Assembly (NCBI RefSeq): GCF_023078275.1 | Contig: NC_062977.1 | Location: forward strand, 10,189,118 to 10,253,117 | Direction of reading: 5' to 3' | Length of the DNA stretch: 64,000 nt | From: Leguminivora glycinivorella | Taxonomy: Eukaryota; Arthropoda; Insecta; Lepidoptera; Tortricidae | In this document: positions 1 to 56,700 of the stretch, piece after piece | Numbering within the stretch: the first letter of the stretch is position 1 | Layout of the letters: every line of letters starts with the position of its first letter | Made by a program: the position numbers and the translations under genes | The notes under the pieces: generated by a model | What the model saw: the letters and a program-made list of their open reading frames with translations, nothing else | Database searches by the model: none | Told to the model about the DNA's origin: nothing

Positions 1-679
1 TGCAATTTTCTCCAAGATATTTCTTCAAAATCACATAATTAACATTTAGCGAGGACACAGTACCTACTTAAGTGCTGTACTTGCGCGTACACATATCTAT
101 ATGTATAATTGAAAGTCTTGGTTAAAATCAGAATGCCCTTTCATTACCACTTATGAGTTCGCGACAAAAGCTTTAAGATCTCTTGAAGCGTAGTGGACGT
201 TAGTCTGAGGGACGTGCTCGCCATTTTAAATAAATAGCGCTGTTTGCATCTTACACTAAGGGCGGTAAGTACTTATAGGTAGGGGCTTGCCAATAAATGT
301 ATAAAATATAGTATTCATTTTTAAAACACCGATATAATCATAATTTATCTAGAAAATTATTGAATGTATGACCGGAGTATTGGAGAAGGAGTGGAGATTG
401 TAGGCGATGCGGCATTATTGAAATTGTAGGTATTTCTATCACACTAGCCAATTATTTACATATCTTAGGCTCACTTGTATTTATTTGGAATCGCTAAGAA
501 AATAAATTTGATAGTAGACTTACCCTGGCGGTAAAGTTAACAAATGTTACACTGCTAAACATCTACTTCAATTTTAATAAGTATTTCCGATTTGCTGGTA
601 TTGCGAGTCACCTACTTTCTATGTATACATAATTGGTCTCCAAAACTAGTTCAGTCATCAAAATTAGTCACATCTTCAG
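1..679. other. Gene A intron, left part
   Basis: AT-rich sequence with no recognisable exon or repeat. It ends in the acceptor at 678-679, so it is intronic and upstream gene A exons lie outside the window. Confidence 0.6.
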
Positions 680-43494
<42,815 letters not shown>

Positions 43495-44125
43495 CTTACT
43501 ACTTGTACTTATTAATTCCTCGCACTAGTCATGGGCGATGCCCTGGGCCTATAGCATAGGATGTTACGAGGCTTTTCTGAATAGCTCTCTATTTGTTTTA
43601 TGAGAGAAATGTGAGTGTAGCGAAATGTGTATGTTGCTAGGCTGGAATAGTGAATGTTATCTGTATGGAATGAAGATTTAATGTTTTTGACTGGATTATG
43701 TTGTGATCAGATTTATAAAATGTGCCAAACTTATCTGTTTGGATGTTTATATAGGAAATTGATGTTAATATAATTACTAAAGTATGACGAAAGAGTCGGC
43801 CCCGTAAGTTAGCGAAAACCAGGCAAAGCCGGGATAGAATAGGTTATACGTAAGCTCAGTGTACGGACGATATTTAGAGCGTCAATGTGATCTGTGTCAG
43901 TATTAAGTTATTAAGAGACCACGTTCAATAGAAATTATTTAATAACATTAAACTCTTATTTCACATTTCACGGTAACATCGTTTTACTTAGACATATTAT
44001 TTACAACAGTCGATACGGCTAATATACATCTAGGAAACCTATAAATATTAAAGCCTAGAAGTCGAGTCCGTCGGGGCCAGGTCCCGACACTCGTCCTCTC
44101 GGCTTCAGTGCGGACAGTGCGGACA

Positions 44126-44184
<59 letters not shown>

Positions 44185-44185
44185 G
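43495..44185. other. Convergent 3' region of genes A and B
   Basis: Holds both 3' UTRs. There is no canonical AATAAA in a clear place for either gene; ATTAAA-like words lie near 43940-43955. The 44107-44184 part is a minisatellite. Transcripts could overlap. Confidence 0.55.
44107..44184. repeat. 9-bp minisatellite next to gene B's stop
   Basis: About eight copies of GCGGACAGC lie directly after gene B's stop codon, in its 3' UTR. Highly GC-rich. Confidence 0.9.
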
Positions 44186-44702
44186 TCAGACGGCGGACTC
44201 GGAGTCGAGCAGCGGCGGGCCGGGCGCGCGGCGCAGCGAGGGCGTGGAGGAGCGCGCGGCGAAGATGCCGAGCAGCCACGAGCGCAGCGCCAGCCGCGGC
44301 AGCTTGCGCGCCTCCGCCGCATCCGCCACGTTCTCCAGCGACCGCCACTTCTTGTAGAACTCGATGTAGCTCGAGTCCTGCACCTTCCGCTTGGCGGGCG
44401 GCTTGTTGTAGAGGCTGCACTTGCGCAGCAGCGGCGAGTCCTCCTCCTGGCGCGGGTCGGCGAGGATGCCGATGACGGTGCCGTTGAAGACGGGGTCGCC
44501 GGGCCGCGTGAGCGTGGCCACGGGCTCGGGCTCGGCGTCGAGCGAGCGCGTGGTGTGCTGGCGGCGCAGGCGCGGCGAGCGCCGCCGCTCGGGCAGCACG
44601 TCCAGCGACGCGGCGTAGCGCAGCGCCCGCCCGGGCGACGGCGACCGCTCGCCTCGCTCTCGGTCGCCCGCCGTCGACGACGCGATCGAACTTAGCGCAT
44701 TC
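44186..44702 (-). CDS. Gene B exon 21: C-terminal tail and stop
   Basis: Reads NALSSIASSTAGDRERGERS and ends PGPPLLDSESAV with stop TGA at 44188-44186. Rich in Arg, Ser and Pro. YIEFYKKWRSLENV stands out as a possible short amphipathic or binding motif. No known domain. GC content is far above the flanks. Confidence 0.85.
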
Positions 44703-47700
44703 CTGTAATTCAAATCCAAACCGTTTCAATGCTGAGCTTCTTACATTGTATATAAAACGTTCCATGTTCAGTCAAGTGTAAAAATATGGGTGTACACATC
44801 TTACTCAAAAATATGTCCTATAGCATCTTAGTCCGGTGTAATAAGAGCGTAGTACCATATTTATGAGACGATTATTTCGATACGTAATTTTACACTTGAC
44901 TGTGCATTTGATATACTGAAAAGTATTTCTAGATGTAGTAAAAGACAAGATGCTCACTAATTTTAATGTTTTACACGTAATAATCACGACGATTACACTT
45001 TAATATTAATTTACCGCTGTCACCATGTAGTAAAAAACAAGATACTCGATCAAACACTGATCTATTCAGGTACCCACATATGAGAATATCAAAGACTAAG
45101 AACTACCTACATATCGTCACCACTACTTTTGAAAAAACTTGTATCTTCGTCTGTCAATGAAAAGAAAATTGTAGTAAATATGTATGGAATGCATATAGAC
45201 TTACTGCGTTTTAACTTTGAGGACAGCGTGAGATACGAGATTTTTTCAAAGTAGTGACGATATATGTTATAATAAATCTACAACACTAGACTGAAAAGTA
45301 ACATGGAACTGCACTTATCTTAAGACAATAACTTGATGTTTAAACCCCCTTCAAAATTAAAACATAGTAACCCAAACCTTTTCACGCTTTAATGAAGGGC
45401 AACAACAACGAATTAAAATTAATTCCGTTATGAGCCACATTTCCGACAACAGTCACATTACAATACTAAAATCGGCTCAATAGAAAGAATTCGTATGTTC
45501 TTATTAGATAAAATGGTAGTCACCTGGCCTTGGCGAGCATGTCCTTGGCGCGGCGCTGCGGCGGCGGCGTGGCGGGCGCGGGCAGCGAGCAGCGCGAGCC
45601 GCGCGCGCCCGACGCCGCGCGCTGCCGCACCTCGCTGCCGCCGCCGCTGCCGCCACCTGCGCCACCACAGATTACCACACTACACAACTTAATACTTTAC
45701 AACCCGCGACGAGGTCGGATTCACTACCAGGGGCCTGTTGCATAACAATTTACAACTCATATTACAAGCGGTAGTCCCCATCCGATTCCTTTTATAAGAG
45801 AGTTCCCCTTGTAGAACAAGTTGTAAATTGTTATGCCCTGGGGCCTCCCAGGGCGCGTGGTCTAAACAGTGTTCTTCTTCCTATCGTTATCTCGGTATTT
45901 TGCCACGGCTCATAAAAGACTGAGGTTAGTTTTAAAAAAAACTCCTAGAATTTGGCATAAACACTAGTTTTACGAAAGCGTCTGCCGTCTAACCTTCCAA
46001 CCCGGCGGGCAAACTAGGTCTTATTAGGTTCGGTTCTGTTATCTGTTATCTCACACCTTGTTTTGGGTTTCCTATCCCCGGCGCCCTGGCAAATATCACA
46101 TTAAAGTTCAGAAGAACTTATTGGTGGCAAGCTTTACATCTATAACCTCCAGGATTTAAAGGCTGCACGCATTTACCGTTAGGCCGCAGGCGCTCTCACG
46201 ACATTAAAAATCTATAATGTTTTACAGCAATCGTTGTACAATCTTAATGGCATGACACTGAATATTTTATAAGTACACTGGGTTATACCTGATAGTGAAG
46301 GATGCCGCGAGTCCGCGAGCCGCGGGCTCCGCCTTGGCCGACAGAACAGTGGCCGCAGATCGTCGCCTTCCACGAATCGCTTCTGAATCGCTTTCTCCGT
46401 CGTACCCACCAACCAGTACGTTTGAATCTAAAACAAAATGTCATAATTTAGTACTAAAATGTTGGAGAAAAGATTGTTCAGAGCCTAGCCATGATACCTT
46501 CTGTTTGCGTGAATGAAACGCGAAGATCTCTTTGTCGCATGGAAGACTGACACAAAAATTGTCGTATCCGTCGCAACTTAGCCTGCACAACTAGCCAGAG
46601 CTAGGTAAGGCCCTCAGTTATATGTATGTATACCAGTGTTGGGAGAGTTGTGCATCCGGAGCGGCTTGCTACTGTTACAAATAGTGAATACTCTATTCTT
46701 CTTGGGTCCACGATGTGGCTGCCGATCACTACACACACGGTAACGAGGATCAGATATTTTTAAATTAAAGGAAAAATTCACACCTCCGACAGGACTAGAA
46801 CTTGCGACTTTCTGAGAGCGGTCCTAAAAATATGTAGTATCGCTTATCGCTCACAGACGTTTCTGCATGATAAAAAAATAAGTTTAGGATTGTTACAAGT
46901 AATGTGGAACCCTACCTCCCCTACCCTTGATAGCAACGGCGCTTCGAGGCTCAATAATGCAGCCCCCGATTTTATCGAGGGCTAGCTTGCTGCTTGGCGA
47001 GATGTGGATGCGTAGTGGTTCGTCTGTTGACTCCATACGCGACGCTGTGTACGTCGTGTCGTCGAATAGGCAGTTCCGGGGAATTATAACAAATAGTTAG
47101 TGTATCTTACCTCCCCCTTCCCCTTGATAGCGACAGCCCCGCGCGGCTCCACGATGTAGCCCCCGATTTTATCGAGAGCTAACTTGCAGCTCGGCGAGAT
47201 GTGGATGCGAAGTGGCTCGCCTGTTGACTCCATACGCGACGCTGTATTCACTGTGTCCCCGAAGAGACAGTACCGGGGCATTGTTAGACCCACTACTCCT
47301 GCTACTACCGCCCCTGTTAGACAAGAACTCAGTCATCTAACTATGTAGGGAAAGCGCTTGAAACACATTAAAGTAAATATTTATTTCAACGCATCCGGAT
47401 AGACTCTAACTTGCAACTTTTTGAAACAGCGATGCTCAGTCAGAAACGTGTAGCTTGATCGTTAAAACCAGAGGCGGCTTGTGGCTGTAATATGTGGGTG
47501 TTCACTCAAACTCTCATTGTGAGCACCAAGATCTTACATGTATGTAGATACCTAGTATGACGGTACTCCTGTGTGGATTTTCGATATGCTGAATCTAAGG
47601 CCTTGCATATTTCCTTACGACCGATCATTCAAACGGGTTTCAGTCCATGCACACTCACCACCTCCGTCGTCCGCGCCACTTCCAAATAAAAGAAATGGAA

Positions 47701-50700
47701 AAACAGTTTGTCACTTTTGTCACACTCACAATAACCACTGGGCTTTTAATTCTAATCGTGTTGCTAAAGTTTTTTCACACACTTTTATAAATGTCACATT
47801 GCATCCATCCATACTCACACACTGAAATTATTTTACACTTGCAATTAAAACAATTTAATTATGCGGTTTCAAATTAAGTCTAAATCGTATTCCCGCGGGT
47901 GCCTAAAACTTGTTTACTTAAGTAACAAAATAGCGCGCGAAATAAGTACGAGGATGACAGCGGCGCGCATCGCGCCTGCGCTGTGCAACGTGGCGGCAAT
48001 CAAGGACAAACGCACAGACCTATATCGAGAGAGAAGGAAAAAGCTCGGCGGTTGACAAGACCAACCGTGTAACATTTTGCATGAACACTTGACGTCACGA
48101 ATATGAGTTGACTCGAACAGTTTGAATAGCTAATTTTTACATCGCTCGTAATCTAAGAACAAATGAAATTATTTTCATTACACGCATTGTTATGACACTT
48201 ATTTCTTTTTTATATACATATCGCTCGCTTTGAACGCACGCCAAGTCGAGGTTGTCAAATTAAAGCCGCAATGAACAAAAGACTGTCGTTTGCGGCGAGG
48301 AAAGTCGTTGAGTCTTCTTTTTGCCACGCGAATGATACTTTTGCCTTCTATTTTGATATAGTTGTGGTCGGTGCGGCGCTCCCGATTTACCTAATATTTC
48401 ATAGATAATCGTCTGTCTCACGCGTGGAGCTGTGTCTAAGCTTCTCTTTCGCTCTTACTGAATTTTCTATTGATGAATGCATTGAATCTTTTTCCATAGG
48501 AGCGCAATTGAAAGCGCTCCGTTGAGCGCGGTGCGTATGAAATTGTATTGTTTAATTGGGCTTAACTTTTTTGCGATACTTTTTTAAAATAGTAGTACAT
48601 TAATTAGAGGTATCATAACTGATGTATTACTATAATTTACTTGTGATTATTTCTGGGAGTGCACCGCACAAGCGCACTCTAGGGCGAGCCGCTACTGGTT
48701 AAAACCATTTGGGACATATCCTTATCGTGCGTATCGATATTTTAGAAAAAAAATGTAACAAAAATTAAATCCCAAATACCTGTATGTATTCCTATTCTAA
48801 GTTTAAGAGTTTCATTTGGTCTGTGAGAAATTTTGTGACTTTTCACGGCGTTCAACAATTCCAACGCCATCGACGCTATTTCACCCACATGCTTATCGTT
48901 ATTTCTGATTGGTAAACCCGATACCTGAAACAAGTTTTTAAAGCATTTTCAACTTATTTACGAATACATTAATAAACTTTGTACAACTTTGATACAGGAA
49001 TTACAGAACACGTACCACCATGTAAGCGTCGCCTATAGTTTCAACTTTATAGACGTCGTAGCCTCTAATGATTCTGTCGAACACGGTGTACAGGTCGTTA
49101 AGGAAGTTGACGACCTGCAGCGGCGTGCTCTCCGCGGACATGGCGGTGAAGCCCACGATATCACTGAAGTAGATCGTCACCGAGTCGAAAGACTCCGGCT
49201 CCACCCCCTCACCCGTCGTCAGACGACGCGCAACGGACCTGCAACAAATACCCACATATATCACACTCTACTCCCGTTCATTAAAACAAAACTATATCGC
49301 AAATCGATGTTCAATCGCAAAATGTCAAGCCAATCCGTGAATAAATCCGTGCGAACAACCTACAAAAAGTGAGTTGCGATGTTAGCGTCAATCGATACTT
49401 ACTACATTAGTGTCAGAATCTACATTCACTCGACTATAACTATGCCAATAGGCGATCTTAAAAACTTACTGCTAGACTAAATACCATGCCAATTTACGGA
49501 GCTATTTTTAATACTAATTTAACCTAAGTCCTGTTCAGAGAGAAGAAAAACGCCATCACCGAACACGACGCTCGAAAACCGCCACAAAACCCAAGCAAGC
49601 TCTACTTCTACTCAAAATGTGTTAGAACAAGCGCGACCGCCCGCCGAGGCGCGGCGGCTGCCAACCGACCAACTACCAGTAGGGAGTTAATTACCTCAAG
49701 ACATTTTCACGACATTTCTATAATGGATTCAACCTCCACATCTGGAAAAGAACACAAGTACAACAAAGTGAATACATTTACAATTTTTATACAATAATGT
49801 ACCACGGTTTACATCAAGTCCATGTCTTGGGAAGAAAGCTTTAGCTGTGTATTTGTATCTGGTCCTGTGGGGTACTAATAAAGGTGTTTTGCCGAGGTCT
49901 ACATCACAATGTTTAAGCCATTGGTATCGAAACCACTTGAGCTCAAGTAATTAAGGAACCAAACCACTTTTGTATAATTTAAATATACCACAGATAACAA
50001 ACTGAAATATTAATATTCCATGAAAGGTGACGTCATTATTCCTATATTATACATTTTATATGAATTGCCAATCACAAACTATTATAAGGAAAATACAACA
50101 AGTCAGACAGACAGTATCTGATTTTTTCCAATTTCCAATACCTATACATATCTTCTTATCAGGAGGTGATATATCGTAAGCAACTGCAGTCGTCATCCTA
50201 TTAATTCAACCTTCAATTACACTTAGATACTCTGTTATAAAAAGTCGCTTCACCAAAGAAATTACATTAAATCTAATCGCATACATAATTGATCATGATA
50301 ACTACTCAAATGTGAAGTAAAGTAAATGTTGATGTATGAATCCAAATATCAGGAAACTGGACAAAATGTAAACCAGTGTGCACACTAAAGCAGCCGCCAA
50401 TCGTCAGAGTTTCACACCCCTGCTTCATCTTGTTGTATTTGCGTTTCTTCACTTTCTTGTTCACAGCAATTTATTAGTAACTCGTAATGATGGCTTATAT
50501 CTAACCAGGTAGTAGTTTACATGCACACATTAAATTAACACAATTAGTGAAGCTGGGTTAACATAGTATGGAAGTTGACATTAGAACTTGATGTCGTGGA
50601 CATTACTGTTTGGTATAACGTAAGGGATAAAAGAAAATGTATCCATGTTGTACCTACCCAATAAATAATAAGGTATAAATGTAAGGTATTGCGATACATA

Positions 50701-53700
50701 CTTTGGTAGCATTCTATGTAATAAATCTTCCGTCTTCTGCTTCTCTTCAAACAATAGCCTCGTTCTCTCATTGACTAGTTCTTCTAAATTATTAGCGTAC
50801 TTCTCCATCATGTCCATCATTTGGTCCATTATATTCCTAGACCTGAGAAAAGAATATCAAAATATTATTGTCTAAAAAACTTAGGACGTGAAATTTGACT
50901 TCACGTTAATGATTTTTTAAGAGCTTAATTTTTATGAAGTTTACATGTTGGTGCCGTGACCAGGATATCCTAAATTTTTTTTTTGTTAGCCTATTTGAGT
51001 GTCCCACTGCTGGGCAAAGGCCTCTCCCCTGGCTCTCCATGACTCCCTGTTCTGTTTCCTCCGGCCAGTTCTTCAGAAAGGCGTCAAGATCGTTTCGCCA
51101 TCTTTGCCTGGGCCTGCCCGGCCCGAGGGCCGGATGAAGCGAGCATCTTCGTCGGCATCCACTTGGTGGCTATGTTAGCCCGCCTATCCGGATGCATGCG
51201 ATAGACGTGGCCGGCCCAGTCCCATTTAAGCCTGGCGGTTTTTTTGCCAACATCAGCAATGCGAGTTTTGGAGCGCAGCGTAGTGTTTCGGACTCGATCG
51301 GTCCTTTTGACACCTAGAATGCTGCGCTCCATAGCGCGTTGGCAAACCTTCAGTTTGGACTTCTGAATCTCTGTGAGTGACCATGTTTGGGCGCCGTAGG
51401 TTAGGACAGGCAGAATACACATGTCGACGAGTTTTCGCTTGAGTGACAGTGGAAGGTTTCCCTTCATAAGCTCCTTCATGGACCAGTAGCTCTTCCGAGC
51501 GTTATCGACACGGCGTTCGACTTCTTTGTCTTGCCTGTTGCTGAAAGAGACTAGCTGGCCCAAGTAAATATACTCGTCGACATATTGTATATTCTGCCCA
51601 TCTACCTCGACCCTACGTTTCTTGCTGTTGGTCATCACTTGTGTTTTTGCACGATTCATTCGAAGTCCAACCTGAAAGCTTGCGTTGCTCAGATCTTGGA
51701 GCATTTCTTGCAGTTCGGATTCCGAGGAGGCAAAGAGGACAATGTCGTCGGCGAAGCGAAGGTTTGATAACCTCTTGTCTCCGACGACTATTCCTCTATT
51801 CTCCCAGGAAACCGCCAGGCTTTTAAAAACTTCTTCAAGGGTGCTGTGAATAATTTTGGAGATAGCGGATCACCCTGTTTGACACCTCGCTGTATAGGAA
51901 ACGACGGGCCGGAGTACTGAAGTTTTATGTCTGCTGTACTATTCCTGTATATGTTTTGAATTAAGCTAATGTATCTGGGGTGGATATTTTGGTTTTGAAG
52001 TGCGGTTACTATGGCGGAATGTGTGTTAGTATCCTAAATTAGCGAAGGGAAATCGTTGCACAGAAATATGTAGAAATTGACCTTCAGATCAATTAGTCAA
52101 GTTAATTAAACTTGTGAAATATTTCAAGTATACTGTCAAAAAGATATTGCCATCAAAGATATTTTCAAAAACAAATTCTAGAGTAATCAGTTATACGGCC
52201 TCTGACGTGATCTTCACACAAATAAATTGAATTCGCCAGGTCGACGTACTTGCCAGACTTCATCTTCTTGAGTCGGTTCCGCAAGGTGACGAAGTCTGGC
52301 CTAGCGGCCGGCTCCTCGGCCCAGCAGTCCTGCATGGTCTGCAGAACGTAGTCCTCGGCCACGCCCACCAGCGCGCTCGTGTCGGGCCGGAATACTTCTT
52401 CACCTTCAGCTCGGCCTCGTTTCACGCGCTCAACTATTTCTGTATGGAATAATGAATTATTGCCACAATTTGTACATTATACCTATTTTAGATTTATTCG
52501 CATTAACAGCTGATGGCGTTGTATGAGAGCATTTTAAGAATTTGGGTCCCCCCAATTAGCAAAAATTGTTAATAAAAATTAACTCGCTGTCAGTTTTGTG
52601 ACGACAATTTCCTGCTGAGCCGCGGTCTTGGTTTTGAATCCCGGAAAGGGCATCTATTTGTGTGATGAGCACAGATATTTGTTCCTGAGTCATGGATGTT
52701 TTCTATGTATATAAGTATGTATTTATCTATTTAAGTATGTATATCGTCGCTTAGCACCCATAGTACAAGCTTTGCTTAGTTTGGGGTTAAGTTGATTTGT
52801 GTAAGATGTCCCCAATATTTATTTATTTATTTTATTTTATTAAGCATAAAATCTTTCTAAAAATTTACTTTTTTCACATTCTGAATGTAGATTATCGCTT
52901 AAAGTTTATGTAATTAACACAAAAACAATATTTTTATTGAAATTTCATGTTTAATTATCGTCACAAAACTGACAGTGAGTTAAGAGGGCTTTCGTGTGAA
53001 AAACATTGAAATCGCAACGGAGCGCTTGATCATACCGTGTGTGGTATCAAATTAAAGGGCTTTGCGAATAGTTTACAAATATATATCACATTATACGACT
53101 TTTTCTACTTGGTCAAACAAAATATAAGAAAATGTCCAAAAGTGGTAATAATTGTACCGGTGAAGGCTCGTTTTCAAAAAATTGCCAAAAATAAATAATA
53201 GCAATTTATAATCACTAAGGCATATCAGCAATTTAAGTAAACATTGAAGATTCATTAAATACAAACATTATTTCGATGTGGTGTAGATTTTCAAAGAACC
53301 TTGTCACTTAATTTTAGGTAATTTCTGAAAAAAATTGAGTTCGACTTAGCCTCGTTTACTCTTTTTTAAAACCTTATAATAAAAATGTAGTCTGAGAAGA
53401 TTGTAGTACAGGGTATACGAATTATAAATTTACCAGTTTTAGTTATCAAAATTGTCCAAATTTTACAAATAAGATCGACTAATTCAGCTCTATGCGTGAA
53501 TTTTTCTAAACGTGCTTTAGAGAAAAAATCATAATTAATTTAGTGACTTGGTTTTCAAAAATCCAGTCTTATAAAAATCAAGATAATAAGATGCTTTAAT
53601 TGAAATTTGAATGAAATAAATCTATTGGATAACGGAAAGTGTAGTATTTCACCGACTAAAACTACCAATTTTACATTATTTTGACGTTTTTTTTGAAAGC

Positions 53701-56700
53701 AGCCTTAATTTTTGTTAACAACTTACGCTAATTGGGGGGTCCCAAAAACTGAAAATGCCCATGATTGTATAATATGCAGGCACTCCAGTAGTCAAAAACG
53801 TTTTAAATCCCCTTCAATTACCTCTGGCCTCATAATGTGTCATCTTATTTCACAATCGTATGGTTTTCCTTCGAGTTAGATCATTCACTTTTGGAAATTA
53901 TAAATTCGGTAGAAGCATAAGTAACGCATCCCCGTCTTTGCCTTTGGCTAGTCTGTGGCCAAGAGTAAGCCCATTTATAAATTTTTTTTTAATCCTTATG
54001 CTTTGTACCGAATCTTTAAATGTCCAAAAATTAATGATCTATTATTCTAAGGAAAACCATACTAGTTAAGCAGTGGTTGACCGAGATTACAATAATCAAC
54101 ACACCGCAACGATTTTGTCTACTATTAATAAACATATGATCGTTAATATTTCTTTAAGATCCCTGTCACAAACATAACCCGAACATCCTATTCTATGTTA
54201 TTTGTTAAATTACTTATAAGGCACATTGTGTTTCCGTACCTTTGGGATCAAGGCTATTTCCAAACGGGCCCTTGCGAGCGATAATCTCGTACAGTATGAT
54301 GCCGAAAGCATACACATCGCCCTTCTGCGTACCGCCCACCGTGCCGTTCGGGTCGTCCAGCTCCCGAAGCAGCTCTGGCGACTTCCATAGCAAACCTGGA
54401 CAAGACATACGTTTTAATAAGTATCTACAAATCAAAATTCACTGCAATCAAAGACATATAGTATAACTCCATCTAGACAGATTAAGTCTAAGAAAAAACG
54501 GGTCTCAGTACCATACAGAAAAAGGTACGGTGACCTAGATGGCGTTACACCTTTGGGGGACGCTCGGCTAGATGGCGCTAATATTAATATTTGACATTTT
54601 AACACATATCAAGCAAGAATATTGGCCAAATTGTCAAAATTTAGGTTCAAAAGTTTTAAGCCTTTGTCAAGAGATGGCAGTCTACTTATGCACTGTGATT
54701 ACACATTTTACTTCGACAGTAACTCTCTATAATACTCGATACAGACAGAGAACGTTCTCGCATGTGTGAGTACAGCAGAGTTCATAATGATGTGTACATT
54801 TATTCACCTTAACCCGTTGCGACAAGGTGAAAAAATGTACACATATTTATGAACTCTACTGCATATGAAGGAAGAAGGACACTCGTGCTAGCAGGTCAGA
54901 GAGTTTGATGGAAGCTTTGATCTTCTTTGTTTTTGTGATATAGACCCAGACCTGCAAGTTATGCAGATAGAAAGTAATGAAGGTGTTAAGTTTAATAAAA
55001 AACTTAGTAATTATAATAGTATGTATAAAGTTACATTACCTCTGTAATATTGATGATCACCCATGAAACCAACTTCAGCAGAATACCTTAGTTCATGAAG
55101 TCCAAAGTCAGTAACCTGCAAAAAAATATTGTATTACAGAACAGGTCTCAATTAAATTTATCATCGAATGTATGTATATATTAAAAGCTAAACGAAATTA
55201 TTACCTGTAGCATCCATCTTGAAGTAACTACACAATTCGAGGATTTAAGATTTCCGTGAAACACTAGTGGAGAATTATGAATAAATGTCATACCCTGAAA
55301 TGAAAAAAGTTGGGTGAAAAATTGTTTGCAATTGGATATCAAAATTTAACGAAGTTTAATATTATTTACCTTTATGAGATCATGTACTAATGATGATATG
55401 AACATTTGGTCCAATTTTATATCCTCATTTTCAATTATATCCTGAAACAATACAAATAAAATTGTGAACCAATCCTTTGAAAATGTATTTACTAATACAG
55501 GAAAATAACAAGAACTACAATGAGCAACACACGGTCTCGTTGTTTATCATCATGTCTAGACAAATTGGCAGACGCTCCGTCGTACAAGAAACGACGCAAG
55601 AAACGTAAAAAACAGTCTATCTCAACCCATCGATTTTTGAACAAGATGACAGATCCTCCACGTTATCCAATGTTCTGTCTCATATGTATATTGGATATAA
55701 CCAGGAACGGCTCACTTCAAGATTTTTTCGCCGAGCTACAAGTACATGCCGGCAGCCGCGCACACGAGGCCCATTCAGAGGTGACGATTTTATGAACATC
55801 AAAACAGTGAGCCTTCTGTACTTTTACTATTATATATTCTGTGATATAACACATGTAGTATATGTACTCACATACAAGCTCCCCTTGGCGCAGTAGTCCG
55901 TGACGAGCAGCACCCGCAGCGGCTCCACCACGGCGCCGATGAACGAGTTGAGGTTGTCGTGCCGCAGCTCGCGCAGCAGCCGCATCTCCTTCATCACGTC
56001 ACGAGGAATGTCCTGCGAAATCACGTCATCAATATTACTTGCATAGACAGTATTCTTTATGTTACACGAATTGAAGTCGCCGTGACTCACTAGCTAGAGT
56101 TAAAATTGTGATACATCTAAATAAAATAAAAGTCACGATCTATATTTGCAACGTCGCTGAACTACAATTATGAGCACTAAAGTATATCGCGGCGCACTGA
56201 TTAAATCCGTAAAAATAAAGTAAACAATTGATTTTTGGTATCAGAATTTAGTCTATCGAATGACGTGCAACAATTTTAATAAAATAAATCTACTTCTAAA
56301 TCTAGGTAAATATTATACTAAATACAGGTCAGACTATAAATATTGTACTAGTGTGCGAGAAGATACGATATTTACGAGTTAAAATGTAAAGTGACTAATA
56401 AAAAATAGTAATAAACTACATGCAATAAATACATACCACATGTTTTCTCTATTAAGGGAGCATGAAAATACTCTATCCTTAAATTCATATCTAACTGTAA
56501 AATTGTACATTGTCCTAACAATTTTGTTTAATAACTGTATAGTACATCTAAAGAAAAAAGATGTTGATATTAAAATAATTTTATATGTATGTATCTTCTT
56601 TTTCTGTCTTGATTGTTTTGTAGTTTCACAGTGCCTTGGTGTTAACTGTAATGCTATGTTACTTTTTGATGAAGAAATAAACAAATAAATTAATTGAAGT

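Noticed and set aside
44108..44695. Plus-strand frame of 195 codons rich in Arg and Ala
   Set aside because: Antisense shadow of the same GC-rich exon and minisatellite.
44055..44765. Minus-strand frame of 236 codons
   Set aside because: A shifted-frame shadow of gene B's last exon. The real frame is fixed by the splice from 45524 and by the SAV stop.
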